DNA of 64,000 nucleotides from Nonomuraea maritima (GCF_900100395.1 NZ_FNFB01000013.1:62001-126000), one strand, 5' to 3'. Shown: positions 24,705 through 33,860, numbered from the stretch's first letter. Notes: a model not told the origin generated them from the sequence alone. Numbers and translations: made by a program.

Positions 24705-24743
24705 CGAAAGCGCTTTCGGAAGCGCTTTCGGAAGCGCTTTCGG
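24705..24743. promoter_or_regulatory. Triple LacI-type operator between the liv operon and lacI-like gene
   Basis: AAGCGCTTTCGG is repeated three times head to tail (24708-24719, 24720-24731, 24732-24743), each with an AAGCGCTT palindrome. The first extends to a perfect 14-bp palindrome CGAAAGCGCTTTCG (24705-24718). Palindromes with a central CG pair like this are typical of LacI/GalR/CcpA-family operators. It lies 30 bases before the binding-protein start and 42 bases before the divergent regulator, so autoregulation plus control of the transporter is the natural reading. Confidence 0.75.
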
Positions 24744-24784
24744 TTACGATTACACGGGATCCAGCCCCGGACAAGAGGGGGTTC

Positions 24785-25837
24785 GTGCACCGGATGGCCG
24801 AGCGACCTTCCTCTCCCCCACCGCCCCGCCTCGTCGACGTGGCGAAGGCCGCCGGGGTCTCGCTGGCGACGGCCTCGCGGGCGCTGACCGGCAGCAGCGG
24901 CGTGAGCGCCGAGGTCGCGGCGCACGTCAGGGCCGTGGCGTCCCAGGTGGGCTACGTGCCCAACAGCCACGCGCGGGCGCTGGCCGGCGGGCAGGCGTCG
25001 ATGGTGGGGCTGGTCGTCCACGACGTCGGCGACCCGTACTTCGGCGAGATCGCGCGGGGTGTGCTGCGGGAGACCGACCGGCGCGGTTACCTGGCCCTGA
25101 TCAGCCAGACCGAGCGCGACCCGCGTGCCGAGCTGGCCAGGATCAGGGCGCTGCGGGCGCACCGGGTGACCTCGATCGTGCTGGCCGGGTCGGGGTACGT
25201 CGAGCCGGGCACCGAGGCCGACATCGCCGCCGAGGTGCGCTCGGTGACCGCGGCGGGCGGCCGGGTCGCCGTGATCGGCCGCCACCACCTGCCGGTCGAC
25301 GCGGTGCTGCCCGACAACGCCGCGGGCGCCGCCGCCCTCATGCGTCATCTGCTCGGCCTCGGCCATCGGCGGCTCGGGGTGATCGGCGGGCCGGAGAACC
25401 TGACCACGGTCGAGGACCGGCTGGCCGGCCTGCGCACGGCGTACGGGGAGGCGGGGTTCGACTGGCGGGCGGTGCCGGTGGCGTCCGGCGACTTCACCCG
25501 CGAGGGCGGCGCGGCCGCGACCGCCCGGCTGATGCGGGCGCACCCCCGGCTCACGGCGGTGGTGGCGCTGAACGACCCGATGGCGGTGGGCGCGCTGTCG
25601 TGGCTGCTCAACGCGGGGCGGCGGGTGCCGGATGAGGTCTCGGTGGCGGGCTTCGACGACGTGCCACCGGCGCGCGACGTCTATCCGCCGCTCACCACGA
25701 TCCGCCTGCCCATGGTCGCCATGGGCAGGCAGGCCCTCGACCTGGTGCTCCGCCCACCGGCCACCCGCCCGAGACGCCGCCGCACCGGCCACGAGCTGGT
25801 GGTACGGGCCTCGACGGCCGCCCCTCCGACCCACTGA
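24785..25837 (+). CDS. LacI-family transcriptional regulator
   Basis: About 350 aa. The N-terminal helix-turn-helix is RLVDVAKAAGVSLATASRAL, followed by the hinge region (VGYVPNSHARALAGG) and a sugar-binding-protein-like effector domain (MVGLVVHDVGDPYFGEIARG, GVIGGPENLTTVEDRLAG, VPDEVSVAGFDDVPPA). GTG 24785 follows GAGGG; ATG 24794 three codons later is an equal alternative. It is divergent from the liv-type transporter with a triple AAGCGCTT operator between, so it probably represses that transporter and itself. A LacI regulator beside an amino-acid-type transporter is less common than beside sugar systems. Confidence 0.92.
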   Translation: MHRMAERPSSPPPPRLVDVAKAAGVSLATASRALTGSSGVSAEVAAHVRAVASQVGYVPNSHARALAGGQASMVGLVVHDVGDPYFGEIARGVLRETDRRGYLALISQTERDPRAELARIRALRAHRVTSIVLAGSGYVEPGTEADIAAEVRSVTAAGGRVAVIGRHHLPVDAVLPDNAAGAAALMRHLLGLGHRRLGVIGGPENLTTVEDRLAGLRTAYGEAGFDWRAVPVASGDFTREGGAAATARLMRAHPRLTAVVALNDPMAVGALSWLLNAGRRVPDEVSVAGFDDVPPARDVYPPLTTIRLPMVAMGRQALDLVLRPPATRPRRRRTGHELVVRASTAAPPTH

Positions 25838-25901
25838 AGCAGGGGCCTCGACGGCATCCGACCGACACGGAACCCTCCGCACCACGCGATGGCGGTGCCC
25901 T

Positions 25902-25938
25902 GAAATCTCGATTTCGAAAGGGCCGAAATGGGTTTCGG
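25902..25938. terminator. Two small dyads between convergent genes
   Basis: GAAATC-TC-GATTTC (25902-25915) and CCGAAA-TGGG-TTTCGG (25923-25938) lie between the stops of the lacI-like gene and the convergent lipoprotein. The second could act as a short terminator hairpin for either strand. The stems are only 6 bp, so the call is weak. Confidence 0.3.
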
Positions 25939-25939
25939 G

Positions 25940-26302
25940 CTATCCTTCATGCGGATACAGGTCGCCGCCGAGGCGTTCCTGGAGCAGGCCCAGCACGTCG
26001 CGCCGGGACAGCACCGTCCAGAGGTCGCCGGCCAGGTGCGGGCCGGTCGCGGCGGCCATCCAGGCGTCGCGGCCCGTCCTGCTGGCGAAGGTCCTGATGG
26101 AGAACGCGCCGTCCGGGGTCCGGCAATGTCCCGTACGGACGTCGCCGGGCTCGGCCTGCAGCCGCGGCGCGCAGCCGACCCGGGCGGAGAGCTGCTCGAC
26201 CGTCAGACCGGCGGTGCCGGGCAGGTGGCCGCCCCCGGAGGAGCAGGCGGCGACGAGCCCGGCCAGCAACACGATCGACGCCAGACGTGGAAATGTCGTC
26301 AT
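25940..26302 (-). CDS. Small lipoprotein, copy 2 of a tandem pair
   Basis: 120 aa. The signal peptide MTTFPRLASIVLLAGLVAAC has its lipobox Cys at 20, then a Ser-Gly-Gly-Gly spacer. The mature part has LTVEQLSARVGCAP, a second Cys in VRTGHCRTPDGAF and a C-terminal DLWTVLSRRDVLGLLQERLGGDL. It shares signal sequence, both Cys positions and the overall order with the next gene upstream (26346-26771), so they arose by duplication. Function unknown; the two mature Cys could form a disulfide outside the membrane. Confidence 0.75.
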   Translation of the reverse strand: MTTFPRLASIVLLAGLVAACSSGGGHLPGTAGLTVEQLSARVGCAPRLQAEPGDVRTGHCRTPDGAFSIRTFASRTGRDAWMAAATGPHLAGDLWTVLSRRDVLGLLQERLGGDLYPHEG

Positions 26303-26345
26303 GTGCGGTGGTACGCAGCCCCGCCGGGCGCGGTTCGAGAACCTG

Positions 26346-26771
26346 CTAGCTCGGTGTGGGCGTCGGGGTGACGCGGTGATCGGTCAGGTGCAGGTCGCCG
26401 TTGAGCGGCCCCTTCAACGCCTCCAGCACCTCCAGCGGGCCGAGCACCGTCCAGCGAGGGCCGACCAGGTGCGGGTTGTACTCCGGCGCCTGGTCCATCC
26501 ACGCGTCCTTGAGCGTCTCCGTCCTGAAGGTGTTGACGAAGAACTCGCCGTCGGCGGTCTTGCAGTAGCCCGTACGGATGTCGTCGGCCTCCACCTGCAT
26601 CTTGGGCGTGCAGGCGACCTTGGCCGAGAGCTGCTCGACGGTCAGGGGGGCGGCGTCTGCCGGCTGTTCGTCTCCCGCTGCGACGTAGTCGCCCCAGCCG
26701 CCCCCGGAGGAGCAGCCGGCGACCAGCCCGGCCAGCAGCGCGAAAGCGGCCAGACGTGGAAATGTCGTCAT
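26346..26771 (-). CDS. Small lipoprotein, copy 1 of a tandem pair
   Basis: 141 aa. The signal peptide begins with the same eight residues as copy 2 (MTTFPRLA) and ends in the lipobox LVAGC (Cys 20). The mature part has LTVEQLSAKVACTPKM, VRTGYC-like IRTGYCKTADGEF and WTVLGPLEVLEALKGPLNGDLHL, parallel to copy 2, then a Thr/Pro tail. ATG 26771 is used because the upstream extension is Arg-rich and would spoil the signal. No known family. Confidence 0.75.
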   Translation of the reverse strand: MTTFPRLAAFALLAGLVAGCSSGGGWGDYVAAGDEQPADAAPLTVEQLSAKVACTPKMQVEADDIRTGYCKTADGEFFVNTFRTETLKDAWMDQAPEYNPHLVGPRWTVLGPLEVLEALKGPLNGDLHLTDHRVTPTPTPS

Positions 26772-26838
26772 GCGCGAAGATACGCACCCCCACCGCCGCA
26801 GGTTCAGCGCCGCACGACGCAGCCTCACCCACTCCGGC

Positions 26839-27864
26839 TCAGCGCAGCACGACGCAGCCCCTCGCCTGGAGGCGGTGCAGGACCTCCGGGTCGCCGTCGA
26901 GTTTGTTCCAGCGCAGGTCGAGCTTCTCCAGCGCGGGCAGGTCGCCGAGGCTTTCCGGCAGGTCGCGCAGCCGGTTCTCCCGCAGGTCGAGGTGGGTGAG
27001 CCGGGGCGGCAGCGCGCCCGGCAGCTCGCGCAGCAGGTTGCCGCGCAGGTCGAGCACGCGCAGCTCGCCGAGCCCGGCGAGGGAGCCGGGCAGCCGGGCG
27101 ATCCGGTTGCGCTGCGCGTGCAGCTCGCGCAGCCGCGCGAGACCGCCGATCGTCTCGGGCAGCGCCTCCAGCCGGTTGTGGTAGACCCGCAGCTCCACCA
27201 GCGCCCGCATGCCGCCCAGCACGTCGGGCAGTCGCCGGAGCCGGTTGTGGGTGAGGTTGAGGTAGGCCAGCCGGTCGAGCCGTCCGATGGCGTCGGGCAC
27301 CTCGGTGAACAGGTTGTCGCTGAGGTAGAGGTAGTCGGTGAGCGGCAGGTCGCCGAGCTCCGGCGGGATCTCGGTGAGCCGGTTGTGGCCGAGGTCGAGC
27401 ATGCGCAGCCGGGTCAGCCCGCCGACGGCGGCGGGGATCTCGGCGAGCGCGTTCTCCGCCAGGTTGAGCGATTCGAGCCGGGCCGACTTCCACAGCGAAC
27501 CGGGCACGGAGGTCAGCCCGTTGGCGCCGGCCGCGAGGTGCCGCAGGGTCGCGGGCAGCCGGTCGGGCAGGGCGCCGAGCCGGTTGCCGTACAGGAAGAG
27601 ACTTTCCAGCTGCGGCGGGCAGCGCGGGACCGACGTCAGCTCGTTGCCGTCGAGGTGGAGCGCGCGCAGCGCGGCGAGCGACGAGAGGTCGGGCAGGGCG
27701 CGCAGGCGGTTGCCGTCGAGCCGCAGCTCCTCCAGGGAGGCGAGGCCGGCCACCCACGCGGGCACCTCGGCGATCTCGTTCCAGGCCAGGTCGACGACCC
27801 GGGTGCCGGCGGGGATCGGGGGGAAGACGGTCAGTCCGTCAGCGGGGGCGCGCACGGCTCCCAT
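26839..27864 (-). CDS. Leucine-rich-repeat protein
   Basis: 341 aa, built almost wholly of about 13 LRR units of 20-24 residues with the pattern LxxLxLxxNxLxxLPxxLxxL, for example LRMLDLGHNRLTEIPPELGDL. No signal peptide, membrane helix or attached catalytic domain, so a cytoplasmic binding scaffold is likely. The ATG at 27864 (GAVRAPADGL) is taken; the frame is open upstream but loses LRR character. It lies back to back with the Dps-like gene. The partner protein is unknown. Confidence 0.8.
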   Translation of the reverse strand: MGAVRAPADGLTVFPPIPAGTRVVDLAWNEIAEVPAWVAGLASLEELRLDGNRLRALPDLSSLAALRALHLDGNELTSVPRCPPQLESLFLYGNRLGALPDRLPATLRHLAAGANGLTSVPGSLWKSARLESLNLAENALAEIPAAVGGLTRLRMLDLGHNRLTEIPPELGDLPLTDYLYLSDNLFTEVPDAIGRLDRLAYLNLTHNRLRRLPDVLGGMRALVELRVYHNRLEALPETIGGLARLRELHAQRNRIARLPGSLAGLGELRVLDLRGNLLRELPGALPPRLTHLDLRENRLRDLPESLGDLPALEKLDLRWNKLDGDPEVLHRLQARGCVVLR

Positions 27865-27979
27865 GATCGCACGCCCGAGCCGTACGCCAATTCCCTTTTT
27901 GTCCGATTCAGGGCGATAGTTGAAGCAGCAACGGGGAGGTGAGAGAACGTTTCTGTTCACCTGGCCCAAGGAGACGGGC

Positions 27980-28582
27980 GTGGCATTCAAACGCTCTACC
28001 AAGGCACCCCGGTCGAAGACCGGCAGCCAGCCGTGGCTGCACCTGAACGGCATGGAGATCCAGGAGTTCGGCACCGTGCGGATGTTCCCGCTCGGCCTCT
28101 CGCGGGACGCGCGGGAATACTCCTGCCAGCGGCTCAACCAGATCCTGGCCGACACCCAGATCCTCTACGCGCTCTACAAGAAGCACCACTGGATGATGCG
28201 CGGCCCGACGTTCTACCAGCTGCACCTGCTGCTCGACAAGCACGCGGGCGAGCAGCTCGAACTGGTCGACGAGATGGCCGAACGCGTCCAGACGCTGGGC
28301 GGTGTCGCCGTCGGCGACCCGAGGCACGTGGCCGAGATGACGGTGATCCCGCGCCCGCCGAACGGCGTGGAAGAGGTGCCCGCGATGCTGTCGCGGCTCG
28401 TCGAGTCGCACGAGACCATCCTCATCGCCGCCCACGACGCCGCCTCGCGCACGGCCGAGATGGGCGACGACGGCACCAACGACCTGCTCGTCTCCAGCGT
28501 CATCAGGACGAACGAGCTGCAGAGCTGGTTCCTCATCGAGCACCTGGTCGACACGCCGCTGGTCGAGCGGCACGAGAGCTGA
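27980..28582 (+). CDS. Dps-like ferritin family protein
   Basis: About 200 aa. The ferroxidase-type core is ILYALYKKHHWMMRGPTFYQ followed by LHLLLDKHAGEQLELVDEMAERV, matching Dps His/Asp/Glu positions; the usual NFHW is changed to KKHHW. The extra N-terminal 50 residues are basic (FKRSTKAPRSKTGSQ) and could bind DNA. GTG 27980 has AAGGAG exactly 6 bases upstream. Dps proteins oxidise Fe(II) with H2O2 and protect DNA. The substituted first motif residue leaves full ferroxidase activity to be shown. Confidence 0.85.
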   Translation: MAFKRSTKAPRSKTGSQPWLHLNGMEIQEFGTVRMFPLGLSRDAREYSCQRLNQILADTQILYALYKKHHWMMRGPTFYQLHLLLDKHAGEQLELVDEMAERVQTLGGVAVGDPRHVAEMTVIPRPPNGVEEVPAMLSRLVESHETILIAAHDAASRTAEMGDDGTNDLLVSSVIRTNELQSWFLIEHLVDTPLVERHES

Positions 28583-28601
28583 GCACCGGAGGCCGGCGCG
28601 A

Positions 28602-30959
28602 TCACCGCCCGCTCGTCCGCAGGTGGAACAGCTCGGACGGCGAGATCGGCATGCGGTCGATCGGGATGCCCTCGGCGTCCTCGAGAGCCGAGGCGACGAC
28701 CGCCGATACGGGGATCACTCCGGCCTCCCCCGCCCCCTTGATCCCGAGGGGGTTGAGCGGTGACGGGGTCTGCAGGTGGGCAGTCTCGACGTGCGGCACC
28801 TCGGTGGCGTACGGCATGAGGAAATCCATGAACGAGGCGTTGACCAGCTGACCGTGCTCGTCGTAGACCATGCGCTCGTACAGGGCGCCGCCGACACCCT
28901 GGGCCACGCCGCCGTGGATCTGACCCTCGACGATCATCGGGTTGATCAGGTTGCCGCAGTCGTGCACGACGGCGTACCTGACGATCCTGATCTCGGCGGT
29001 GTCGGGGTCGGTCTCCACGATCGCGGCGTGCATGCCCGCGGCGAACGTGCAACGGATCGGCGAGTAGAACTCGCGTCCTTCCAGCCCCGGCTCGTCGCCC
29101 TCGGCGACGGGCGGCCGGTTCGGGTCGGCGGCCCCGGCGAACTGCGTGGCCCGCGCGGTCTCCTCGTCGAAGGCGTAGCGCAGCGGGTTGGCGAGCACCG
29201 CCACCGTGGACAGCGGCATCGACGCCTGCGGCGCGCCGGCCACGTGCACCACCCCCTCGGTGATCTCGAGGTCGGCGGGGTCGGCCTCGAGCGCGTCGGC
29301 CGCGACGCGCAGTGCCTTCTCGCGCACCTTCCGGCAGGCGAGCGCGATGGCGTTGCCGCTGACGACGGCCGCCCGCGAGGCGAACGTCCCGACGGCGTAG
29401 CCGAGCCGGCGGGTGTCGCCGGTGACCACGCTGACCCGCTCGATCGGCACGCCGAGCTCGGTCGCGGCGATCTGCGCGAAGGCGGTCTCGTGGCCCTGTC
29501 CCTGCGAGGTGAGCCCGGTGGAGACGTGCACCTGCCCGTCGGAGGTGATCTGCACGTGCCCGCCCTCGTACGGCCCTGGCCCGGTGCCCTCGACGTAACA
29601 GCCGATCCCGATGCCTCGACCGGGAGCTCGCTCGAAGTCGTCCCAGCCGATGAGCTCCTTGAGCATCCGCAGCATGCGCGGGTAGTCGCCGCTGTCGTAG
29701 ATCAGCGGCCGCCCGTCCTGGAACGTCATCCCCTGGTCGTACGGGAAATCCTCGGGCTGGATGAAGTTGGCCGCGCGGACCTCGGCGCGGTCCTTGCCGA
29801 GCCGGCGGGCGATCTTGTCCATCGTCCGCTCCATGCAGAACACGCCCTGCGGGCGTCCGGCCCCTCGGTAGGGGGTGACCTGCACGGTGTTGGTGTAGAG
29901 CGAGCTGAACTCGACACGGTAGGCCCCCACCTTGTACGGCCCCAGCAACTGCGTGGACGTGACGATCGGCACGATGATCCCGTACGGGGTGTAGGCGCCG
30001 TGGTCGTGCAGGATCGTCACGTCGAGCCCGAGCAGCCGCCCGTCGTCGTCGAACCCGACGCGCACGTGCTGGACCTGCCCGCGCTCGTGGGCGGAGGCGA
30101 CGAAGTGCTCACGGCGGTCCTCGGTCCACTTGACCTCGCGGCCGAGCGTCATGGCGGCCCACGGCACGAGGATCTCCTCGGGCCACGGGTGCACGATCTT
30201 GACGCCGAAGCCGCCCCCCACGTCGGGCGCGATCACCTCGACCTGCGGCAGCGGCACACCGAGCACCGCCGACACCGCCATGCGGACGCTGGTGGAGGTC
30301 TGGGTGCTGGAGTAGACGCGCAGGTCGCGGCCGTCCCAGCGGGCGTACACGCCGCGCCCCTCCAGCGGCGTGGCGGCGCTGCGCTCGATGTCGAGCCGGA
30401 AGGACAGCGTGTGCGGCGCGGTCTCGATCGCCTCCCGCGCGCCGCGGCCGTCCGGCCCCGGCACCTCCTGGACGAGGTGCGCGCCGACGTTGCCCGGCAC
30501 GTCGTCGTGCACGAGGTGGACGCCTGAGACTGCCTGCTCCGGGCCGACGACCGGCTTCAGCGGCTCGTAGTCGACCTCGATGCGCGCGCAGACGTCCTCG
30601 GCGGCGTACCGGTCGGTCGCGACGACCATGACGACGGGCTCGCCGACGTGCCGGACGACGTCGCGGGCCAGCGGGAGCGCGGTGCGGCCGTGGGTGAGCG
30701 CGGGGTGCGGGATCAGCAGGGGCAGCGGCCTGCCGACGCGTTCCGGCAGGTCGTCCCAGGTGTAGATCGCGACGAGCCCTTCGACGTCGAGCGCGGCCGT
30801 GACGTCGATGTCGCGGATCCTCGCGTGGGCGTGCGGCGAGCGTACGAACGCCGCGGCCAGCGCGTCGCGCCCCAGGTCGTCGACGTAGCGCCCGCCGCCG
30901 GTGAGCAGCCGGTGGTCCTCGCGCCGCTGGACGGGCTCGCCGAACAGCTTCGTCGTCAT
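28602..30959 (-). CDS. Molybdenum hydroxylase large subunit (xanthine dehydrogenase type)
   Basis: Moco-binding catalytic subunit, 785 aa. It has RREDHRLLTGGGRYVDD at the start, the PDVGGGFGVKI loop, the active-site region TPYRGAGRPQGVFCMER and the base Glu in GIKGAGEAGVIP. The PYRGAGR form is that of general xanthine/aldehyde hydroxylases (form II), not the Cys-containing AYRCSFR of true CO dehydrogenase. It overlaps the 2Fe-2S gene by 4 bases and is the last gene of permease-FAD-FeS-Mo. The linked xanthine/uracil permease and nearby PucR favour purine (xanthine or hypoxanthine) as substrate. Confidence 0.88.
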   Translation of the reverse strand: MTTKLFGEPVQRREDHRLLTGGGRYVDDLGRDALAAAFVRSPHAHARIRDIDVTAALDVEGLVAIYTWDDLPERVGRPLPLLIPHPALTHGRTALPLARDVVRHVGEPVVMVVATDRYAAEDVCARIEVDYEPLKPVVGPEQAVSGVHLVHDDVPGNVGAHLVQEVPGPDGRGAREAIETAPHTLSFRLDIERSAATPLEGRGVYARWDGRDLRVYSSTQTSTSVRMAVSAVLGVPLPQVEVIAPDVGGGFGVKIVHPWPEEILVPWAAMTLGREVKWTEDRREHFVASAHERGQVQHVRVGFDDDGRLLGLDVTILHDHGAYTPYGIIVPIVTSTQLLGPYKVGAYRVEFSSLYTNTVQVTPYRGAGRPQGVFCMERTMDKIARRLGKDRAEVRAANFIQPEDFPYDQGMTFQDGRPLIYDSGDYPRMLRMLKELIGWDDFERAPGRGIGIGCYVEGTGPGPYEGGHVQITSDGQVHVSTGLTSQGQGHETAFAQIAATELGVPIERVSVVTGDTRRLGYAVGTFASRAAVVSGNAIALACRKVREKALRVAADALEADPADLEITEGVVHVAGAPQASMPLSTVAVLANPLRYAFDEETARATQFAGAADPNRPPVAEGDEPGLEGREFYSPIRCTFAAGMHAAIVETDPDTAEIRIVRYAVVHDCGNLINPMIVEGQIHGGVAQGVGGALYERMVYDEHGQLVNASFMDFLMPYATEVPHVETAHLQTPSPLNPLGIKGAGEAGVIPVSAVVASALEDAEGIPIDRMPISPSELFHLRTSGR

Positions 30960-31447
30960 GACTCCTCCGCCCGCAGCTCGGCGGCCCGGTGGACGGCCTT
31001 GACGATGTTCTGGTAGCCGGTGCACCGGCACAGGTTGCCCGAGATGCCCTCCAGCACCTCGTCCTCGGTCGGCGCCGGGTTGTCGGCCAGCAGGGCGGTG
31101 ACGGTGCACAGGAATCCTGGCGTGCAGAAGCCGCACTGCAGGCCGTGGCACTCGGCGAACGCGCGCTGCACCGGCGACAGCCGTCCGTCGCCCGGCGCGA
31201 GGCCCTCGACGGTGGTGATCTTGGAGCCGTCCACGGTGACGGCGAACGTCAGGCACGACCGCACCGGCCGCCCGTCGAGCAGCACCGTGCAGCACCCGCA
31301 GACGCCGTGCTCGCAGCCGACATGGGTGCCGGTCAGGCCGAGGTCGTGGCGCAGGCAGTCGGACAGCAGCCGCCGCGCGGGCACCCGCAGCCGCCGGGCG
31401 GCCCCGTTCACGGTCACGGTGATCTCGAACCGGGTCTCATCCCGCAC
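30956..31447 (-). CDS. Molybdenum hydroxylase 2Fe-2S subunit
   Basis: 163 aa with both iron-sulfur sites: GCEHGVCGCCTVLLDG plus Cys in VRSC (plant-ferredoxin type), and CGFCTPG...CRCTGY (alpha-helical type). It passes electrons from Mo to FAD. GTG 31447 lies inside the FAD subunit gene (11-base overlap). It belongs with the large subunit downstream and the FAD subunit upstream. Confidence 0.93.
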   Translation of the reverse strand: MRDETRFEITVTVNGAARRLRVPARRLLSDCLRHDLGLTGTHVGCEHGVCGCCTVLLDGRPVRSCLTFAVTVDGSKITTVEGLAPGDGRLSPVQRAFAECHGLQCGFCTPGFLCTVTALLADNPAPTEDEVLEGISGNLCRCTGYQNIVKAVHRAAELRAEES

Positions 31448-32303
31448 GGGCCGCCGCCCCTTCCCGCGCCGCGTCGCGCAGCGCCCGTTCGGCCAGCACG
31501 CCCACCAGGTGCCCGCGGTAGGCGGCGGTGGCGTGGATGTCGTCCTCCGGCTCGGCCGCCTCGCGGACGAGCGCCGCCGCGCCGGCCCAGTCGGCCTCGC
31601 CCGGCGGCCGGCCCGTGCACGCGGGACCCACGTCGACGACGACGGGGACGGGCCCCACCCCGATGCAGGCGGCGCGGGCCGTGGCGACGCGACCGTCGTC
31701 GACGGTGACCACGGCGCAGACGCCGGCCAGCGCGTAGTCGCCGTGCCGGCGCGCGATCTCCAGGAACGCGCTGCCCGTGCCCGGTCGCAGGGCAGGGAAG
31801 AACGCGGAGACGGCCAGCTCGCCCGGCTCGATCGCCGGCTCCATGGGCCCGGCGAAGAAACCGGCGGCCGGCACGTCACGGACGGCGACGCCGCCGTCCC
31901 ACCGGGCGACCCGCACGTGACCGCCGAGGACGGCGAGCACCGCGGGCAGCTCCGCGGCCGGGTCGGCGTGCGCGAGGCTGCCCACGACGGTGCCCCGGTT
32001 GCGGATCACCGGGTGGGCGACCAGCTTGAGCGCCCGGGTGAGCAGCGGGTGCGCCCGCGCCCGCTCCGCGTCGGCGTGCCGGACGGTCGCGCCGACGACG
32101 ACGCCGTCCGCGGTGCGCTCCAGGCGGTCGAGCCCGGCCACCCGGTTGATGTCCACGAGGTCGCTCGGCTCGGCCAGGCGCATGTTGAGCATCGGGATGA
32201 GGCTCTGCCCGCCGGCCAGCACCTTCCCGCGCACCTCCGCGAGCGTCCGCAGCGCCTCGCCGAGGTCGCGCGGCGCGTGGTAGGCGAACGGCGGCGGCTT
32301 CAC
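31437..32303 (-). CDS. Molybdenum hydroxylase FAD subunit
   Basis: 288 aa, CoxM/XdhB family. It begins VKPPPFAYHAPRDLGEAL, with the first FAD loop VLAGGQSLIPMLNMRLA and the second RNRGTVVGSLAHADPAAELPA. GTG 32303 overlaps the stop of the permease gene (GTGA), and GGGAG lies just upstream. Order and overlaps show a permease-FAD-FeS-Mo operon. Confidence 0.92.
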   Translation of the reverse strand: MKPPPFAYHAPRDLGEALRTLAEVRGKVLAGGQSLIPMLNMRLAEPSDLVDINRVAGLDRLERTADGVVVGATVRHADAERARAHPLLTRALKLVAHPVIRNRGTVVGSLAHADPAAELPAVLAVLGGHVRVARWDGGVAVRDVPAAGFFAGPMEPAIEPGELAVSAFFPALRPGTGSAFLEIARRHGDYALAGVCAVVTVDDGRVATARAACIGVGPVPVVVDVGPACTGRPPGEADWAGAAALVREAAEPEDDIHATAAYRGHLVGVLAERALRDAAREGAAARAG

Positions 32304-33724
32304 CCGGCTCCCTTCCCGGCGGTGCTCTCGACGCTCGCGCCTGGCTCTGGGGTGCGCCTGGAGATGGCGCGCAGCAGGTGGTATCCGCCCAGCACCACGA
32401 TCGTGCCGAACGCGATGCCCTCCAGCGTGAAGCCGCCGCCGACGAGGTGCGTCACGGGTCCAACGGCGAGGATGATTCCCGCTCCGGTCGGAACCATGTT
32501 CACGGGATCGGCGAAGTCGACCCTGTTCTCGATCCAGATCTTGGCGCCGAGCAGCCCGATCATGCCGTAGAGGATCACGGTGACGCCGCCGAGCACGCCG
32601 CCCGGGGTCGCGGCGACGAGCGCGCCGAACTTGGGGCAGAGCCCGAACAGGATCGCGATCACGGCCGCGATGTAGTAGGCGGCCGTGGAGTAGACCTTGG
32701 TGGCCGCCATGACGCCGATGTTCTCGGCGTACGTGGTGGTGGGCGAGCCGCCGACGGCGCTGGTCACCATGGTGGCCGCGCCGTCGGCCAGCACCGCGCG
32801 GCCCACGTACGGGTCGACGTCGGCGCCGGTCATCTCGCCGACGGCCTTGACGTGGCCGATGTTCTCGGCGATGAGCGCGATCACCGCGGGCAGCACGAGC
32901 AGCACCGCCGAGGCCCTGAAGTCGGGCGCGTGGAAGTCGGGGATGCCGAACCACGGCGCTTCTGCCACGGCGTCGAGGTTCACCCGGTCGTGCGGGAACG
33001 CCGTCGCCACGCAGTACGTGCCCTCGACGGGACACAGGTTGCCGGCCGCGTCACGCAGGTTGGCCCCGGGCAGCACGGAGGTGATCGGGCCGCTCAGGCG
33101 GTCGAGCACCCACGACAGCGCGAAGCCGGCGACCAGCCCGACCAGCACCGCGATCCGCCCGACGAACCCCTTGAACAGCACGATGACGAGGAACGTGACG
33201 AGCATCGTGACGAGCGCGACCCAGTGGTCCTGCGTCCAGTAGACGTCGGCGACCACGTACGCGAGCCCGAACCCGATGAGCATCACGACCGCGCCGGTGA
33301 CGACGGGCGGGAAGACGCGGTGGATGATCTGCACGCCCAGGAAGTGGATGGCGAGGCCGGCCAGCGCCAGCACGAACCCGGCGACCAGGATGGCGCCCGT
33401 GACGACCGCGTCGGCGCCCGCGGTGTCGCCGCCGGCCACCGCCCTGATGGCGAACACGCCGCCCACGAAGGAGGCGCTGGTGCCGAGGTAGCTCGGCACC
33501 TTTCCGTTCACGATGAGCAGGAACAGGATCGTGGCGACCCCGGACATCATCACGGCGACGTTGGGGTCGAGCCCCATCACCAGGGGGAAGACGAACGTCG
33601 CCCCGAACATCGCGATGACGTGTTGCGCGCCGAACCCCACCATGCGGGGCCAGCTCAGCCGTTCGTCGGGCCTGACCACCTCACCGGGCGCCAGGTGTTT
33701 GCCGTCACCGTGCTTGGTCCACAT
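32300..33724 (-). CDS. NCS2-family xanthine/uracil permease (copy 1)
   Basis: 474 aa, about 12-14 membrane helices. The family signature region is LIAENIGHVKAVGEMTG (the QNxGH/NAT-type motif) and the segment GGSPTTTYAENIGVMAATKV follows. It is a proton-symporter for a purine or pyrimidine base. It is translationally coupled to the molybdenum hydroxylase, so xanthine or hypoxanthine import for that enzyme is likely. It has a close paralogue directly upstream; this copy carries an extra Cys-containing loop (NLCPVEGTYC). Confidence 0.9.
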   Translation of the reverse strand: MWTKHGDGKHLAPGEVVRPDERLSWPRMVGFGAQHVIAMFGATFVFPLVMGLDPNVAVMMSGVATILFLLIVNGKVPSYLGTSASFVGGVFAIRAVAGGDTAGADAVVTGAILVAGFVLALAGLAIHFLGVQIIHRVFPPVVTGAVVMLIGFGLAYVVADVYWTQDHWVALVTMLVTFLVIVLFKGFVGRIAVLVGLVAGFALSWVLDRLSGPITSVLPGANLRDAAGNLCPVEGTYCVATAFPHDRVNLDAVAEAPWFGIPDFHAPDFRASAVLLVLPAVIALIAENIGHVKAVGEMTGADVDPYVGRAVLADGAATMVTSAVGGSPTTTYAENIGVMAATKVYSTAAYYIAAVIAILFGLCPKFGALVAATPGGVLGGVTVILYGMIGLLGAKIWIENRVDFADPVNMVPTGAGIILAVGPVTHLVGGGFTLEGIAFGTIVVLGGYHLLRAISRRTPEPGASVESTAGKGAG

Positions 33725-33860
33725 GTGAGCCCCCTTTGTACCGGGCGGGCCGGCGGACGTTCCGCTGCAAGCGCATGGGCGCCTGCGGGCACATTAGGCT
33801 CACTGACACGCGCTTACACGGGCATGTCTTGCCAAATCTAACCCGCCGGTCAGAGAGAAC

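Noticed and set aside
23450..25885. Long minus-strand open frame continuous with livH
   Set aside because: It overlaps the binding-protein gene and the lacI-like gene in other frames, and its translation lacks any domain. LivH starts at GTG 23449.
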